NCBI RefSeq assembly: GCF_002282895.1
Contig: NZ_NRRB01000003.1
Coordinates: 310,001 to 374,000 of the forward strand
Length of the DNA: 64,000 bases
Source of the DNA: Paraferrimonas haliotis
GTDB taxonomy: Bacteria; Pseudomonadota; Gammaproteobacteria; Enterobacterales; Shewanellaceae
Direction of reading: 5' to 3'
This document shows, in pieces, positions 45,627 to 54,387 of the stretch (the first letter of the stretch is position 1; the number at the start of each line of letters is the position of its first letter). The translations under genes were made by a program, and so were the position numbers. A model generated the notes under the pieces. The model did not search any database, was not told where the DNA came from, and worked only from the letters and a program-made list of their open reading frames with translations.

Positions 45627-46743
45627 GAATCTGTTCTTGTCCACCTATCCAGCTACGCAGTACTGAAAAGTTATTATCTATCAGAAGCATATCCGCATCA
45701 TAACCGACGCTCAAGTGCCCTTTATGGTGCAGGCCAAGAAACTGAGCGGGCACTTTTGAAGCCATTTGCAGCGCTTGAGATTCGGTGCATCCCATGTGCT
45801 TAACCGCATTGTGAACCGCTGTTGCCATGTCTAATACACAGCCGGCCAACTCTCCGGATTCAGCATTAAGCCTATCGCCGCTGCGCAGAATTTTACGACC
45901 TTGTAAGATAAAGTCTTGCTGGTTCGACCCCACAACCGACATAGCATCGGTGACGAGCATTAGCCGGTCACTGCCTTTAATTTTTAACGCTAACTCAAGA
46001 GTACGATAATCAACATGATGGCCATCAACAATGACTCCCGCCGTGACCTCATCGCTGTATAACGCCGCACCGACTAGGCCGGGTTCTCGAGACTGTAATG
46101 GCGACATGGCATTGAATAGATGGGTTGCACCGCAAGCACCGGCAGCTATCGCCGTCATTGCATCATCAAAGGTGGCATTACTGTGACCAAGACAAACGCG
46201 AACACCGGCGCTGGTTAAGGCTTGAATTTGCTCCAGTGTTACGTTTTCCGGTGCCAGGGTCACAATCACTTGCCCTAAGTCCTGGCGACAATATTGCGCC
46301 ATCTCTCTGGCTCCCAAAGGACGAATCAGCTCTGCGCTATGAACCCCTTTTTTAGACACACTCAAGTGCGGCCCTTCAAAATGAACGCCTACTACGCCGG
46401 GGGTTTTTGCTTCGATTGCTAGTGCCATTGCATCTGCTGCAGCTTCAATAACTTCAATGCGATCACTGATTATGGTTGGCGTCATTGCCGTGGTACCAAA
46501 GCGTCGGTGTGCCTGAGCAATTTGAGCTATACCTGCGACATTAGGCTGGTCATTAAACAACACACCGCCTCCGCCGTTAACTTGAACGTCCACAAAGCCT
46601 GGAACAATGGTCCCCGCCACTCGCTCCACGTCGACCCCGGCAATGGCTTCAAAGCCAACAATGGAATTATCATCGATACAAATGGTGGCGTTCTCTCGCC
46701 ACTGAATACCATCAAATAGCCGCTCGGCCTGAATGCATCGCAT
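45613..46743 (-). CDS. nagA: NagA, N-acetylglucosamine-6-phosphate deacetylase
   Basis: 376 residues, cytoplasmic. PGFVDVQVNGGGG (about 48-60; the family uses Q in place of the second His), HFEGPHLS with the metal-binding Glu, CLGHSNA and GATHLFNAM with metal His residues, and LVTDAMS with the catalytic Asp. Converts GlcNAc-6-P to glucosamine-6-P and acetate. It starts one base after the upstream deaminase stop codon, so the two are tightly coupled. Confidence 0.95.
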   Translation of the reverse strand: MRCIQAERLFDGIQWRENATICIDDNSIVGFEAIAGVDVERVAGTIVPGFVDVQVNGGGGVLFNDQPNVAGIAQIAQAHRRFGTTAMTPTIISDRIEVIEAAADAMALAIEAKTPGVVGVHFEGPHLSVSKKGVHSAELIRPLGAREMAQYCRQDLGQVIVTLAPENVTLEQIQALTSAGVRVCLGHSNATFDDAMTAIAAGACGATHLFNAMSPLQSREPGLVGAALYSDEVTAGVIVDGHHVDYRTLELALKIKGSDRLMLVTDAMSVVGSNQQDFILQGRKILRSGDRLNAESGELAGCVLDMATAVHNAVKHMGCTESQALQMASKVPAQFLGLHHKGHLSVGYDADMLLIDNNFSVLRSWIGGQEQIHGDR

Positions 46744-46744
46744 A

Positions 46745-47740
46745 TTAAAGCGTCCTTGTTACCTTATTGAGTCCTTTAGGCGCATCCGGATTCAGTCCTC
46801 GCGCTAAAGCCACTTGTTCCACGTCTAGGTAAAATCGTTGTAGCACCAACAAGGGAGCAAGCCGAGGGTGAACTAAAGCCTCTCCTTGGTGCATATGGAC
46901 TAATTGACCGCCTCGACTCCTCATCTCTTCTATTTGAGATTGGTGAGAGGCCAGGGACTCATCGCGCACCGAAACGTCTAACAATAATAATCCTTGCTCA
47001 AGCAAAGTGACTGGTCCATGCAAAAATTCAGCACTGCTAAAGGATTCCGCGTGAATACCGCACACTTCTTTAAGCTTTAAAGCTATCTCCTTGGTGATGC
47101 CATAGCCAAGCCCACGACCAAGCACCACCAGATTTCCTACGTTCTCTAACGCTTGAGCCTTTAGCTGAGCGGGTCCATCAATCGCGGTTTGAAGCGCTGC
47201 TGGTAACTGTTTTAAGCCGTCCAATAGCTCGCTGTTGTTGGTCCAACAACCCACTAATTGCGCCAACGCCGATAGCGTCGCTAAATAGCTTTTAGTGGCC
47301 GCTACCGCTTTCTCTTCGCCAGCATGCAATGGCACAAAGCAGTCCACCACTTCTCGAATGGGTGCTTGTTCATCGTTCACCAGCGCAATACACAAGGCTC
47401 CGGCCTCTTTTGCCATGGCCGCTTGAGCAATAATGTCGGGACTGCGTCCGGATTGACTGATAACAATCACTAGAGTACCGGCAAGTTTGAGTGTTTTGCC
47501 ATAGACGCTGGCCACTGACGGTGCTGCGGCGAACGTGGGAACACCCGCTTCAATTTCGATTAAGTACTTACCAAAAACGCCGGCATGATCCGAAGAGCCT
47601 CGTCCAATAATCATGACACTGTGAGGATTATATTGGCGAATTTTGTCACCTAATTCAGTCATTAAAGGCTCGTTCTCAGTCAGCTGAATGTTAAGCCTTT
47701 CAGGTGTCGATAACGCCTCTTTGCGCATAATGGTGGACAT
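46745..47740 (-). CDS. NagB-II, SIS-domain glucosamine-6-phosphate deaminase
   Basis: 331 residues from the ATG at 47740 (GGGAG upstream). The longer frame from 47785 overlaps nagK and adds 15 residues. Two SIS domains: IIGRGSSDHAGVFGKY (about 40-55) and the second around LVVLGRGLGYGITKEIALKLKE. It resembles the isomerase half of GlmS without the glutamine amidotransferase domain. Known as the alternative deaminase replacing NagB in Shewanella-type GlcNAc pathways. Produces fructose-6-P and ammonia. Confidence 0.92.
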   Translation of the reverse strand: MSTIMRKEALSTPERLNIQLTENEPLMTELGDKIRQYNPHSVMIIGRGSSDHAGVFGKYLIEIEAGVPTFAAAPSVASVYGKTLKLAGTLVIVISQSGRSPDIIAQAAMAKEAGALCIALVNDEQAPIREVVDCFVPLHAGEEKAVAATKSYLATLSALAQLVGCWTNNSELLDGLKQLPAALQTAIDGPAQLKAQALENVGNLVVLGRGLGYGITKEIALKLKEVCGIHAESFSSAEFLHGPVTLLEQGLLLLDVSVRDESLASHQSQIEEMRSRGGQLVHMHQGEALVHPRLAPLLVLQRFYLDVEQVALARGLNPDAPKGLNKVTRTL

Positions 47741-47762
47741 GTGATCTCCCGATTCGGACAAG

Positions 47763-48659
47763 TTAAGATTGTTGCGATTGAGCAAATTGCAGTGCGCCCA
47801 TTTCTGGGGAATGGCGTGCCTCTACTAAGCAAGCTTTTGCACTGGGGTCCAGCCACTCATAATAGCTGTCGGCTAACCCACCAATGACCGCCACTGGCAA
47901 ATTTAAGCCATTTATATGATGAAGCTTTATGATGAGCTGGCTAAGGTAGTCAGCCCCTTCTTTAATGAGAGCGAGCGCTACCTCGTCGTTGGTACTGGCC
48001 GCTTCAAAAACAAATCGCGCCAGCTTGGCATACTCAGAAGACGGCTGCTTAGCTAAACACTCCACTAACGCCATATCATGAGTCACGTCAAAGTGTTGTA
48101 ACAATTTTTCAGTCAAGCTGGAATAAGGTCCGGCGTCGTCTTTATGCAGTAACACGGCTTTAAAGGCCTCCATACCTAACCAGGCACCGCTGGCTTTATC
48201 ACCGTATGGAAAACCATGACCACCGAGTCGAGTTGATTGTTGCTGATGAATCGCAAACCCACAGGAGCCCGTGCCACAAATAACAATAGCGCCATCGTGA
48301 TTACCATGGGCCCCTAAACAGGCAATGTGCAGATCAGTGGTTAGGTGAAACTGAGCAAACGGGTGCTGCCACTGTCGCATTTTTTGTTCCATGCTTGGCA
48401 AGTTTACACCGGCAAGTCCGGCCCCGACCACGAGCTCATCTAGCGAGGTATCGGTTAACCCTGCTTTAGTCAGCGCTAACTGACAAGATTCTTGAATGGA
48501 GTTTAAGGTGCGTTGAAAACCATGCAAAGGGTTAGCAGGCCCCGCGATTGCGGTCGATAGCAGTCCCTGTTCACTGTGGTATAAAGTGGCACAGCACTTA
48601 CTGCCGCCGCCATCAATGCCCACAAACAGCTTAGCTGGAAGTAATCGCAAATCAGTCAT
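47763..48659 (-). CDS. nagK: NagK, N-acetylglucosamine kinase (BadF/BadG type)
   Basis: 298 residues from the ATG at 48659, directly behind GAGGGAAAGG. ASKHA-type ATPase/kinase: VGIDGGGSKC (phosphate 1 loop, about 13-22), VICGTGSCGFAI, GEKASGAWLG-like GDKASGAWLG, and VAVIGGLADS near the end. Phosphorylates cytoplasmic GlcNAc to GlcNAc-6-P, the first committed step. First gene of the nag unit, with the NagR-type operator about 80 bases upstream. Confidence 0.92.
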   Translation of the reverse strand: MTDLRLLPAKLFVGIDGGGSKCCATLYHSEQGLLSTAIAGPANPLHGFQRTLNSIQESCQLALTKAGLTDTSLDELVVGAGLAGVNLPSMEQKMRQWQHPFAQFHLTTDLHIACLGAHGNHDGAIVICGTGSCGFAIHQQQSTRLGGHGFPYGDKASGAWLGMEAFKAVLLHKDDAGPYSSLTEKLLQHFDVTHDMALVECLAKQPSSEYAKLARFVFEAASTNDEVALALIKEGADYLSQLIIKLHHINGLNLPVAVIGGLADSYYEWLDPSAKACLVEARHSPEMGALQFAQSQQS

Positions 48660-48737
48660 CCTTTCCCTCAAGTACTCTCACAAAAATGTTTACTATTCGT
48701 TAACAATTAAAGCTCAGTCTAACCTAAACCTACCACA

Positions 48738-48755
48738 AATGACAGCGTTGTCATT
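48738..48755. promoter_or_regulatory. NagR-type operator between nagK and the DUF2860 gene
   Basis: AATGACAGCGTTGTCATT, an 18-base palindrome with a single central mismatch pair. It has the CG centre expected of LacI-family sites and resembles the operator described for NagR in Shewanella. It can serve both the nagK operon (minus) and the outer-membrane protein gene (plus). Confidence 0.75.
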
Positions 48756-48909
48756 AATAAATTTGTACAGTAATCATTCAGTTCTTGTGTGTGCTTAAAT
48801 TAAAACTGATCATTTGTTGCAATTTTGTCGTAAAGGGGACAAGAAAAAGTTAAATTTAACTGGCGTAGCTAGTACTATTCATTAATCTACTCAGGCTCAA
48901 GGAAGTACC

Positions 48910-49917
48910 ATGTCCACATTAAAGACTACCGCAGCGTTAACCAGTTTATTCTTCGTCTGCACCTCGGCTCAGGCATCCTTTCGCCCGCTAGCGCAGGAGC
49001 CGGGTTGGCAATTCACCGTCAACGTAAATGCGGGGGTTGGTCAGTCTCAATCGCAATTTAATCCAGAAGACGACAATGCCATTACCGAAGATCTGGAGAA
49101 TTCAGGTCAGCAAGTCACCAAGTTTATTGGCTTCCCCTTGTTGCGCGCTGCGTACACCCAAGAGGATATGAAGACCCAGTGGTTTCTTGGTAACAGCTTA
49201 GATAATGTTTCCCGTGGAGAATTCCAGCTAGAAGCCGGTGTGACGCATGACTTTGCCACAGGCACGCGCGCCACAGTGGCCTTGTTTCCTGATCTGCCCT
49301 TTTTTGGAAAAACCTGGTCCGATCCCTACTTGGTTGGAAAACCGAGAACAGAAACCGAACAAAAGAATTGGGGCGGACGGATAGCGCTCGACTATATTTG
49401 GGGCTCGCCAGTTAGTGTCAAATACGGCTACGCCAACAATGAAGTGAAGCTTGAGCAAAGCGGTAGCGCCCTTCCTTTAACGGAACAGCAGCGTGACATG
49501 CTCAATAGAGACGGCGATTTTCATCGCGTCGAAGTGGAAGGTTTCTTACCATTGGCAAAAGGCTTGTTTTTCCAACCCAGCGTGATCTATACCTTGGCAG
49601 ATAACAAAGGCGAAGCCATGGCTTATGATGAGTGGGGTGGCCGTTTAGCGTTAACCTACTCCAAGAACAAGCATCGAATAACCACCAACGTCAGCTATTC
49701 AAGCCGCGAGTATAACGGCGACAACCCAATCTTTGAGAATAAGCGACAAGAGGACGAAAAGCTTGGCCTGTTTGCTCTTTACCTATACAGCAAGCCATTT
49801 GGCTGGGAAAAAGCCAGCATAAGCGTGATTGCCGCTTGGTCGCAAACCGATTCTAATATCGAATTTTATAAAAGTGACGTTTTGGCGGGCGCCGTGGGTT
49901 TAGCTTACCGCTTTTAA
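48910..49917 (+). CDS. DUF2860-family outer-membrane protein
   Basis: 335 residues with a signal peptide (about 1-22, ending AQA). DUF2860 hallmarks: PGWQFTVNVNAGVGQSQSQF at the mature start, WSDPYLVGKPR, RDGDFHRVEVEGFLPL, and the C-terminal SNIEFYKSDVLAGAVGLAYRF ending in Phe. Predicted barrel of about 16 strands. DUF2860 members in Vibrio and Shewanella have no assigned solute. Sharing the NagR-type operator with nagK suggests a porin for chitin fragments, which is inference. Confidence 0.85.
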   Translation: MSTLKTTAALTSLFFVCTSAQASFRPLAQEPGWQFTVNVNAGVGQSQSQFNPEDDNAITEDLENSGQQVTKFIGFPLLRAAYTQEDMKTQWFLGNSLDNVSRGEFQLEAGVTHDFATGTRATVALFPDLPFFGKTWSDPYLVGKPRTETEQKNWGGRIALDYIWGSPVSVKYGYANNEVKLEQSGSALPLTEQQRDMLNRDGDFHRVEVEGFLPLAKGLFFQPSVIYTLADNKGEAMAYDEWGGRLALTYSKNKHRITTNVSYSSREYNGDNPIFENKRQEDEKLGLFALYLYSKPFGWEKASISVIAAWSQTDSNIEFYKSDVLAGAVGLAYRF

Positions 49918-49950
49918 CGGCGATAAACTAACCCGAAAGATGAACCGAAG

Positions 49951-50682
49951 CTATGCGCTTGCAGCTTCGGTTTTTTTGGCTTCAATATCAGCACGACGTT
50001 TAGCCATGCGATGAACTTGATGCAATGAGGACAGGTGAGCGTAGGCCGCAGCAAGCATGCCGCGTTTATTTAGGTCTTCTGCTTTTTTCGCCGGCAGAGC
50101 CATTAGCTTTTGCTCATCAATCATGTATAGGCCGTTAATGGTGATCTTCTCACCGTTTAATTCTAGATTTAACGACCGTTGGTCAAACAAGTCCAGATCT
50201 TGCAAGGTTTTGGTAAATGCCGCCGTGATATTGGCCATTTCAAACTGACTTTGCATTGCTGTTTTACGTTTTTCTAAGAACTCAGTAGCCTTGCCATCTT
50301 CAAATAAGGCTTCGCCTTCCTCTTCTGAGGTTAAGGTGCTGCCTTCTAGAATGGCCACTAACATTTCATCCGGATTTTGACTTGATGGCACCAAAGCCAA
50401 AGGGTGATGAGTGATGGAGGCTGGAATGTAGAGCCCTTCCCAAATTCCGTCGCCACAATACAGGTTTTCCCCTGGCTTAAGCCCTAAAATAACTACAGGC
50501 TGCAACGCTTCGCTGTCGCCACGTTTTACAAATACAATGGGGTATTCAGTTGCCGCTCGCGCAAATTCTTGTACCAAAATAGGTGCAATATGTTCTTTTT
50601 TAACGTGTGAAAATCCAGGGTTCGGCAACAACTTGAGATTAGCGTGTTTGGTTGAGGTCAACGGGACCAATTCTAAGGCCAT
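49951..50682 (-). CDS. SapC-family protein
   Basis: 243 residues, no signal peptide or membrane helix. SapC family: starts with LVPLTSTKHANLKLLPNPGFSH, continues AATEYPIVFVKRGD and ENLYCGDGIWEGLYIPASI, and ends in a basic Lys/Arg-rich tail. Named after an S-layer-associated Campylobacter protein, but in Alteromonadales and Caulobacterales it is found with TonB receptors and sugar-utilisation regulators. Cellular role unknown. Divergent from the LacI-family gene. Confidence 0.85.
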   Translation of the reverse strand: MALELVPLTSTKHANLKLLPNPGFSHVKKEHIAPILVQEFARAATEYPIVFVKRGDSEALQPVVILGLKPGENLYCGDGIWEGLYIPASITHHPLALVPSSQNPDEMLVAILEGSTLTSEEEGEALFEDGKATEFLEKRKTAMQSQFEMANITAAFTKTLQDLDLFDQRSLNLELNGEKITINGLYMIDEQKLMALPAKKAEDLNKRGMLAAAYAHLSSLHQVHRMAKRRADIEAKKTEAASA

Positions 50683-50843
50683 GAATCGTACTCCATAAGT
50701 GGCATTATTTAATTATTATTGTGTGCTTTCGTAAGCGTCGTCATTGATACTATCGGCTTTTGTTGCAAAAACGCAAGGGAGTCGCAATACTGGTATTCAC
50801 AAATAGCCACCTCCTCGCAACTCAAAAGGATTTATTGCTGCAA

Positions 50844-51851
50844 ATGAAAGTCACTATTAATGACGTCGCAAAACTGGCCGGAGTCTCTATTAAGACCGTT
50901 TCTCGAGTAATTAATCAAGAAGTTGGTGTGCGACAGGCGACATTAGATAAAGTGATGGCAGCGGTGCAAGAGCTGAACTATCAACCAAACTTAGCCGCTC
51001 GAAATCTGGCCAGTTCAACGGCATTTGCCATTGGCTTTATCTATGACAACCCTAATGCGTATTACGTGATTGATATGCAAATGGGACTGCTTTCGGTTTG
51101 TCAAAAGCAAGGCTATGAATTGGTCATTCGCCCCTGTTCGTCCAGTGAAGACGATATCGTTGCACAAACCTTAAGCTGGATCCAAAAAAGCCGCTTAGCA
51201 GGGGTCGTGCTCACTCCTCCTCTATCTGAGCGCGAAGACATGATCAGCGCTTTAGACAATAAAGGCATTCACTATGTCCGCATTTTGTCCGGCTCTGGAC
51301 GTCAGGCTAATTGTGTGTTTGTCGACGATAAATCGGCGGCTGAAACCATCACTAACCACCTTATAGAGCAAGGACATCAACGAATAGGATTTATTAGTGG
51401 TGGTAAGCTACACAAATCCACCTTAGAGCGTGAACAAGGCTATAAGGATGCCCTTAAGCAACATCAATTGCCCATTGACGAAACCTTGGTTTTCGATGGC
51501 GAATACAATTTCGATTCGGGTGTTCGGGGAGCCAATGAGTTGCTGAAACAAGCCAATCCTCCCACCGCAATTTTTGCCTGTAATGATGAAATTGCTGCCG
51601 GTGCACTTTTTGCGGCCCGTCTACAACAGGTAGACATTCCTAACCAATTAGCAATCGCGGGGTTTGAAGACAGCCCGTTTTCAAGACAAACCTGGCCAAA
51701 GTTAACAACGGCACACCAACCCAACCAACGAATTGCTCAGCATGCTGCAGAGTTGTTATTGGCGAGTAGGAAAGCCAAAACGGCGCCGACGCCACTTAGC
51801 TTTACCCCTGAGCTCGTCATTCGCTCGAGCTCTAATGAGACGAGCACATAG
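50844..51851 (+). CDS. nagR: LacI-family regulator, probable NagR
   Basis: 335 residues from the ATG at 50844. The frame is open back to 50760, and TTG codons at 50835 and upstream are alternatives, since the nearest AGGA sits 13 bases before the ATG. LacI helix-turn-helix at the N terminus (TINDVAKLAGVSIKTVSRVI) with the hinge helix NLAARNLASS, then the periplasmic-binding-like effector domain to the end. Within a GlcNAc cluster and next to a LacI-type operator, it is most simply the GlcNAc-6-P or GlcN-6-P responsive repressor NagR. Assignment by context and not direct. Confidence 0.75.
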   Translation: MKVTINDVAKLAGVSIKTVSRVINQEVGVRQATLDKVMAAVQELNYQPNLAARNLASSTAFAIGFIYDNPNAYYVIDMQMGLLSVCQKQGYELVIRPCSSSEDDIVAQTLSWIQKSRLAGVVLTPPLSEREDMISALDNKGIHYVRILSGSGRQANCVFVDDKSAAETITNHLIEQGHQRIGFISGGKLHKSTLEREQGYKDALKQHQLPIDETLVFDGEYNFDSGVRGANELLKQANPPTAIFACNDEIAAGALFAARLQQVDIPNQLAIAGFEDSPFSRQTWPKLTTAHQPNQRIAQHAAELLLASRKAKTAPTPLSFTPELVIRSSSNETST

Positions 51852-51869
51852 ACCGTTTTACTGTGTTTT

Positions 51870-51903
51870 GCGCCGGATTGTTTTAAAAATCAGCAACCGG
51901 CGC
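51870..51903 (+). terminator. Weak hairpin after the LacI-family gene
   Basis: GCGCCGG (51870-51876) can pair with CCGGCGC (51897-51903) across a 20-base loop. No proper T-run, so termination is doubtful. Confidence 0.25.
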
Positions 51904-51986
51904 TCATTTGCGATAAAAACAAAGAAAACAGTTGACCTTAGCCAATAAAACCCGTTTAATAGCGCCCGTTGTTAACGCAATGCGTT

Positions 51987-52062
51987 GCCCGGATAGCTCA
52001 GTCGGTAGAGCAGAGGATTGAAAATCCTCGTGTCGGTGGTTCGATTCCGCCTCCGGGCACCA
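51987..52062 (+). tRNA. tRNA-Phe (anticodon GAA)
   Basis: 76 bases. The acceptor stem starts GCCCGGA and closes TCCGGGC, with the discriminator A and an encoded CCA. D-arm AGCTC...GAGC, anticodon loop TTGAAAA, T-arm with GGTTCGATTCC. It reads as the standard enteric-type tRNA-Phe. No integrase or duplicated 3' end was seen, so it is not visibly used as an integration site here. Confidence 0.97.
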
Positions 52063-52067
52063 CCTTT

Positions 52068-52096
52068 AAAACCTCATCATTCGATGAGGTTTTTTT
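52068..52096 (+). terminator. Terminator after tRNA-Phe
   Basis: ACCTCATC (52071-52078) pairs with GATGAGGT (52083-52090) over a 4-base loop, followed by a T-run to 52096. Confidence 0.85.
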
Positions 52097-52209
52097 GTAT
52101 CTATCGCCCAGCAACTGCCATCTAATGCTCTGAGATTATGCTGCCTCCCCCTGCATTGTTGCTACACTTGGTTATGCACCACCACCAAGTTTTAAGCGGG
52201 GGTTCCTGT

Positions 52210-53445
52210 ATGCGTGGCCAGTTTCGTCCGGGGCGGATCGTACAGTCTTTTCTAGACACCGACCTTTATAAACTGTTTACTCACCAAGCCATCTTCGAAT
52301 TGTTTAACGATACCGAAGTAACTTTGCAATTTCAGGTTCGTAGCAATGAAGATTTCAGTCCTTATGTATGCGACGTTCGCACCGAAATTGAAGCCCTGGC
52401 TGACTTACGCTTTCAACAGTCGGAAATTTGGTATTTACAGTCATTAGGACGCCAGCCCAATCGCAAACACGGCTTTTTCAAACCCGCTTTTATTGATTAT
52501 TTACGTCATTACCGGCTGAACCCTTCGCTGTGTAAGGTTCGCTGCGATAATACCGGACAACTGACCATCGAAGCCCGAGGAACCTGGCTTGACGTTATCC
52601 ATTACGAAGTGTTTGTATTAACCATCGTCAGTGAATTGCGTTATCGGTGCTGTGCCAAGCCCGCGGATCTCGCCCAACAAAAGCAACACATGGCTGCAAA
52701 GATTCACCACTTTCTAAAACAAGCCCAACAAATGGATTTGGATATCAGCGCGCTGAGGGTGTTTGATTTCGGTACTCGCCGTCGTATCAGCTACGCCACC
52801 CATTGGGACATGATCGATTACATTCATCGAGCATTACCCGACGGTGTGTTTGGCGGTACCTCCAATTTGCACATTGCCCGTGAAATGAATTTGCCATCCA
52901 TAGGCACACAAGGCCACGAATGGTATATGGCTCATCAACAATTAGCGGTATTGCATCAGTTCCAACGAAAAGCTCTCACTCATTGGATTGAGGTTTATCG
53001 AGGAGATCCGGGCTATGCCCTTACTGACACCATAGGTATGGACGCCTTTTTCAAAGATTTTGACCGCTTTTGCGCCAAACTTTACGACGGACTGCGCCAA
53101 GACTCCGGCGACCCCTTCTTGTTTGCTCAAAAAGCCATTAACCATTACCAGTCACTGGGCATCGACCCAAGCAGTAAATGCCTATTATTTAGCGATGACC
53201 AAGATTTGGATCAGTCGCTGCTTAAGCTTTATCAAGCGTTTCATCAGCAAATAACCATCCACGCAGGCATTGGCTCAAAATTTTCTGCTGATATTCCCTG
53301 TTGTAATGTGCCATCTATCGTGATGAAATTAATCGAAACCGATGGCCATCCTGTGGCCAAATTATCCGACTCAAAAGCAAAACGCAGTTGCCCTAGCCCC
53401 GCTTTTGAGCGTATTTTAAAAGAAACTTTTAACTATCAAGACTAA
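52210..53445 (+). CDS. pncB: PncB, nicotinate phosphoribosyltransferase
   Basis: 411 residues from the ATG at 52210 (GGGGG upstream). The frame is open to 52138, but the added 24 residues do not fit the family. Opens SFLDTDLYKLFT as in PncB, with FDFGTRRRISYATHWDM and the phosphohistidine segment GTQGHEWYMAHQQLA (about 230-245), then LRQDSGDP and GIGSKFSAD in the phosphoribosyl site. Makes nicotinate mononucleotide from nicotinate, PRPP and ATP (Preiss-Handler NAD salvage). Followed 23 bases later by nadE, which completes the route. Confidence 0.94.
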   Translation: MRGQFRPGRIVQSFLDTDLYKLFTHQAIFELFNDTEVTLQFQVRSNEDFSPYVCDVRTEIEALADLRFQQSEIWYLQSLGRQPNRKHGFFKPAFIDYLRHYRLNPSLCKVRCDNTGQLTIEARGTWLDVIHYEVFVLTIVSELRYRCCAKPADLAQQKQHMAAKIHHFLKQAQQMDLDISALRVFDFGTRRRISYATHWDMIDYIHRALPDGVFGGTSNLHIAREMNLPSIGTQGHEWYMAHQQLAVLHQFQRKALTHWIEVYRGDPGYALTDTIGMDAFFKDFDRFCAKLYDGLRQDSGDPFLFAQKAINHYQSLGIDPSSKCLLFSDDQDLDQSLLKLYQAFHQQITIHAGIGSKFSADIPCCNVPSIVMKLIETDGHPVAKLSDSKAKRSCPSPAFERILKETFNYQD

Positions 53446-53468
53446 TCGCAAACGGACCGCACACATTA

Positions 53469-54323
53469 ATGGCCAATCAGCAATCACAACAGCAACTTAT
53501 CGCATCGATCCAACAAGAAATGCAAGTCAAACCCGAGATTGATTTAGCCTTTGAAGTTCAGCATCGAATCGACTTTATAAAACAGCAACTCATTCAGTCT
53601 GGGCTCACCAGCTTAGTCTTGGGCATCAGTGGCGGTGTTGATTCGTCAACTTGCGGTCGACTGTGTCAATTGGCGGTGGAGCAACTCAACCAAGACCTTA
53701 ACCAGAAACGCTATCGATTTATTGCGGTTCGCCTGCCCTATGGTGTGCAAGCGGACGAACAGGATGCCCAAAGAGCGCTCGCTTTTATCCAACCGGATGT
53801 AACCCTGACCATCAACATTCAAGCCGGTGCCGATGGTATCCACAACAGCGTACTAGCAGCGTGTAATGCCGCTGGACTGGAGCCTCAGCCTGCTGAGCAC
53901 GTCGATTTCACCAAAGGCAATACCAAAGCTCGAATGCGCATGGCTGCGCAGTTCCAGGTGGCGGGTCTGTATCGCGGCTTAGTTCCGGGTACTGATCACA
54001 GTGCTGAGAATATTATGGGGTTTTACACTAAGTACGGCGACGGCGCCTGCGATTTAGCACCGCTATTTGGCCTTAGCAAACGGCAAGTTCGGGCGTTGGC
54101 TGAACACTTAGGCGCCCGCGAAACTATTTTTGCAAAAGTTCCAACCGCCGACCTAGAAGATGGGCAACCTTTGCTCGCTGACGAAGTTGCCCTTGGAGTG
54201 AGCTACGATCAAATCGACAATTTCTTGGAAGGAAAACCGGTTAACGACGATGCCCTTGCCACTATCTTGAGAACGTATCAGCGCACCATACACAAGCGAG
54301 TTGCCATACCCACGCCAAACTAG
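53469..54323 (+). CDS. nadE: NadE, ammonia-dependent NAD synthetase
   Basis: 284 residues, close to the 275 of E. coli. N-type ATP pyrophosphatase P-loop LGISGGVDSSTCGRL (about 46-60), KGNTKARMRMAAQF, GTDHSAENIMGFYTKYGDGACDLAPL and KVPTADLEDGQP. No glutaminase domain, so it uses free ammonia. Adenylates nicotinic acid adenine dinucleotide and forms NAD. Pairs with pncB. Confidence 0.95.
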   Translation: MANQQSQQQLIASIQQEMQVKPEIDLAFEVQHRIDFIKQQLIQSGLTSLVLGISGGVDSSTCGRLCQLAVEQLNQDLNQKRYRFIAVRLPYGVQADEQDAQRALAFIQPDVTLTINIQAGADGIHNSVLAACNAAGLEPQPAEHVDFTKGNTKARMRMAAQFQVAGLYRGLVPGTDHSAENIMGFYTKYGDGACDLAPLFGLSKRQVRALAEHLGARETIFAKVPTADLEDGQPLLADEVALGVSYDQIDNFLEGKPVNDDALATILRTYQRTIHKRVAIPTPN

Positions 54324-54340
54324 CCACTGATTTCGTCACA

Positions 54341-54372
54341 AAAAAGCCAGCGTTATGATTCGCTGGCTTTTT
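54341..54372. terminator. Bidirectional terminator between nadE and der
   Basis: AAAAAGCCAGCG (54341-54352) and CGCTGGCTTTTT (54361-54372), perfect 12-base arms with T-runs on both strands. Serves the convergent nadE and der genes. Confidence 0.85.
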
Positions 54373-54387
54373 GTTGTTCGTAAGTGA

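Noticed and set aside
48825..48842. TTGTC ... GACAA inverted repeat before the DUF2860 gene
   Set aside because: Only 5-base arms with the wrong internal order for a NagR site. Expected by chance.
50725..50746. Sequence resembling half of the NagR operator (AGCGTCGTCATT) before the LacI-family gene
   Set aside because: The left half is degenerate; about 12 of 18 positions match. Too weak to call a site, though autoregulation is possible.
51987..52096. tRNA-Phe as an integration site for a mobile island
   Set aside because: No integrase, no repeat of the tRNA 3' end, and ordinary NAD genes follow.
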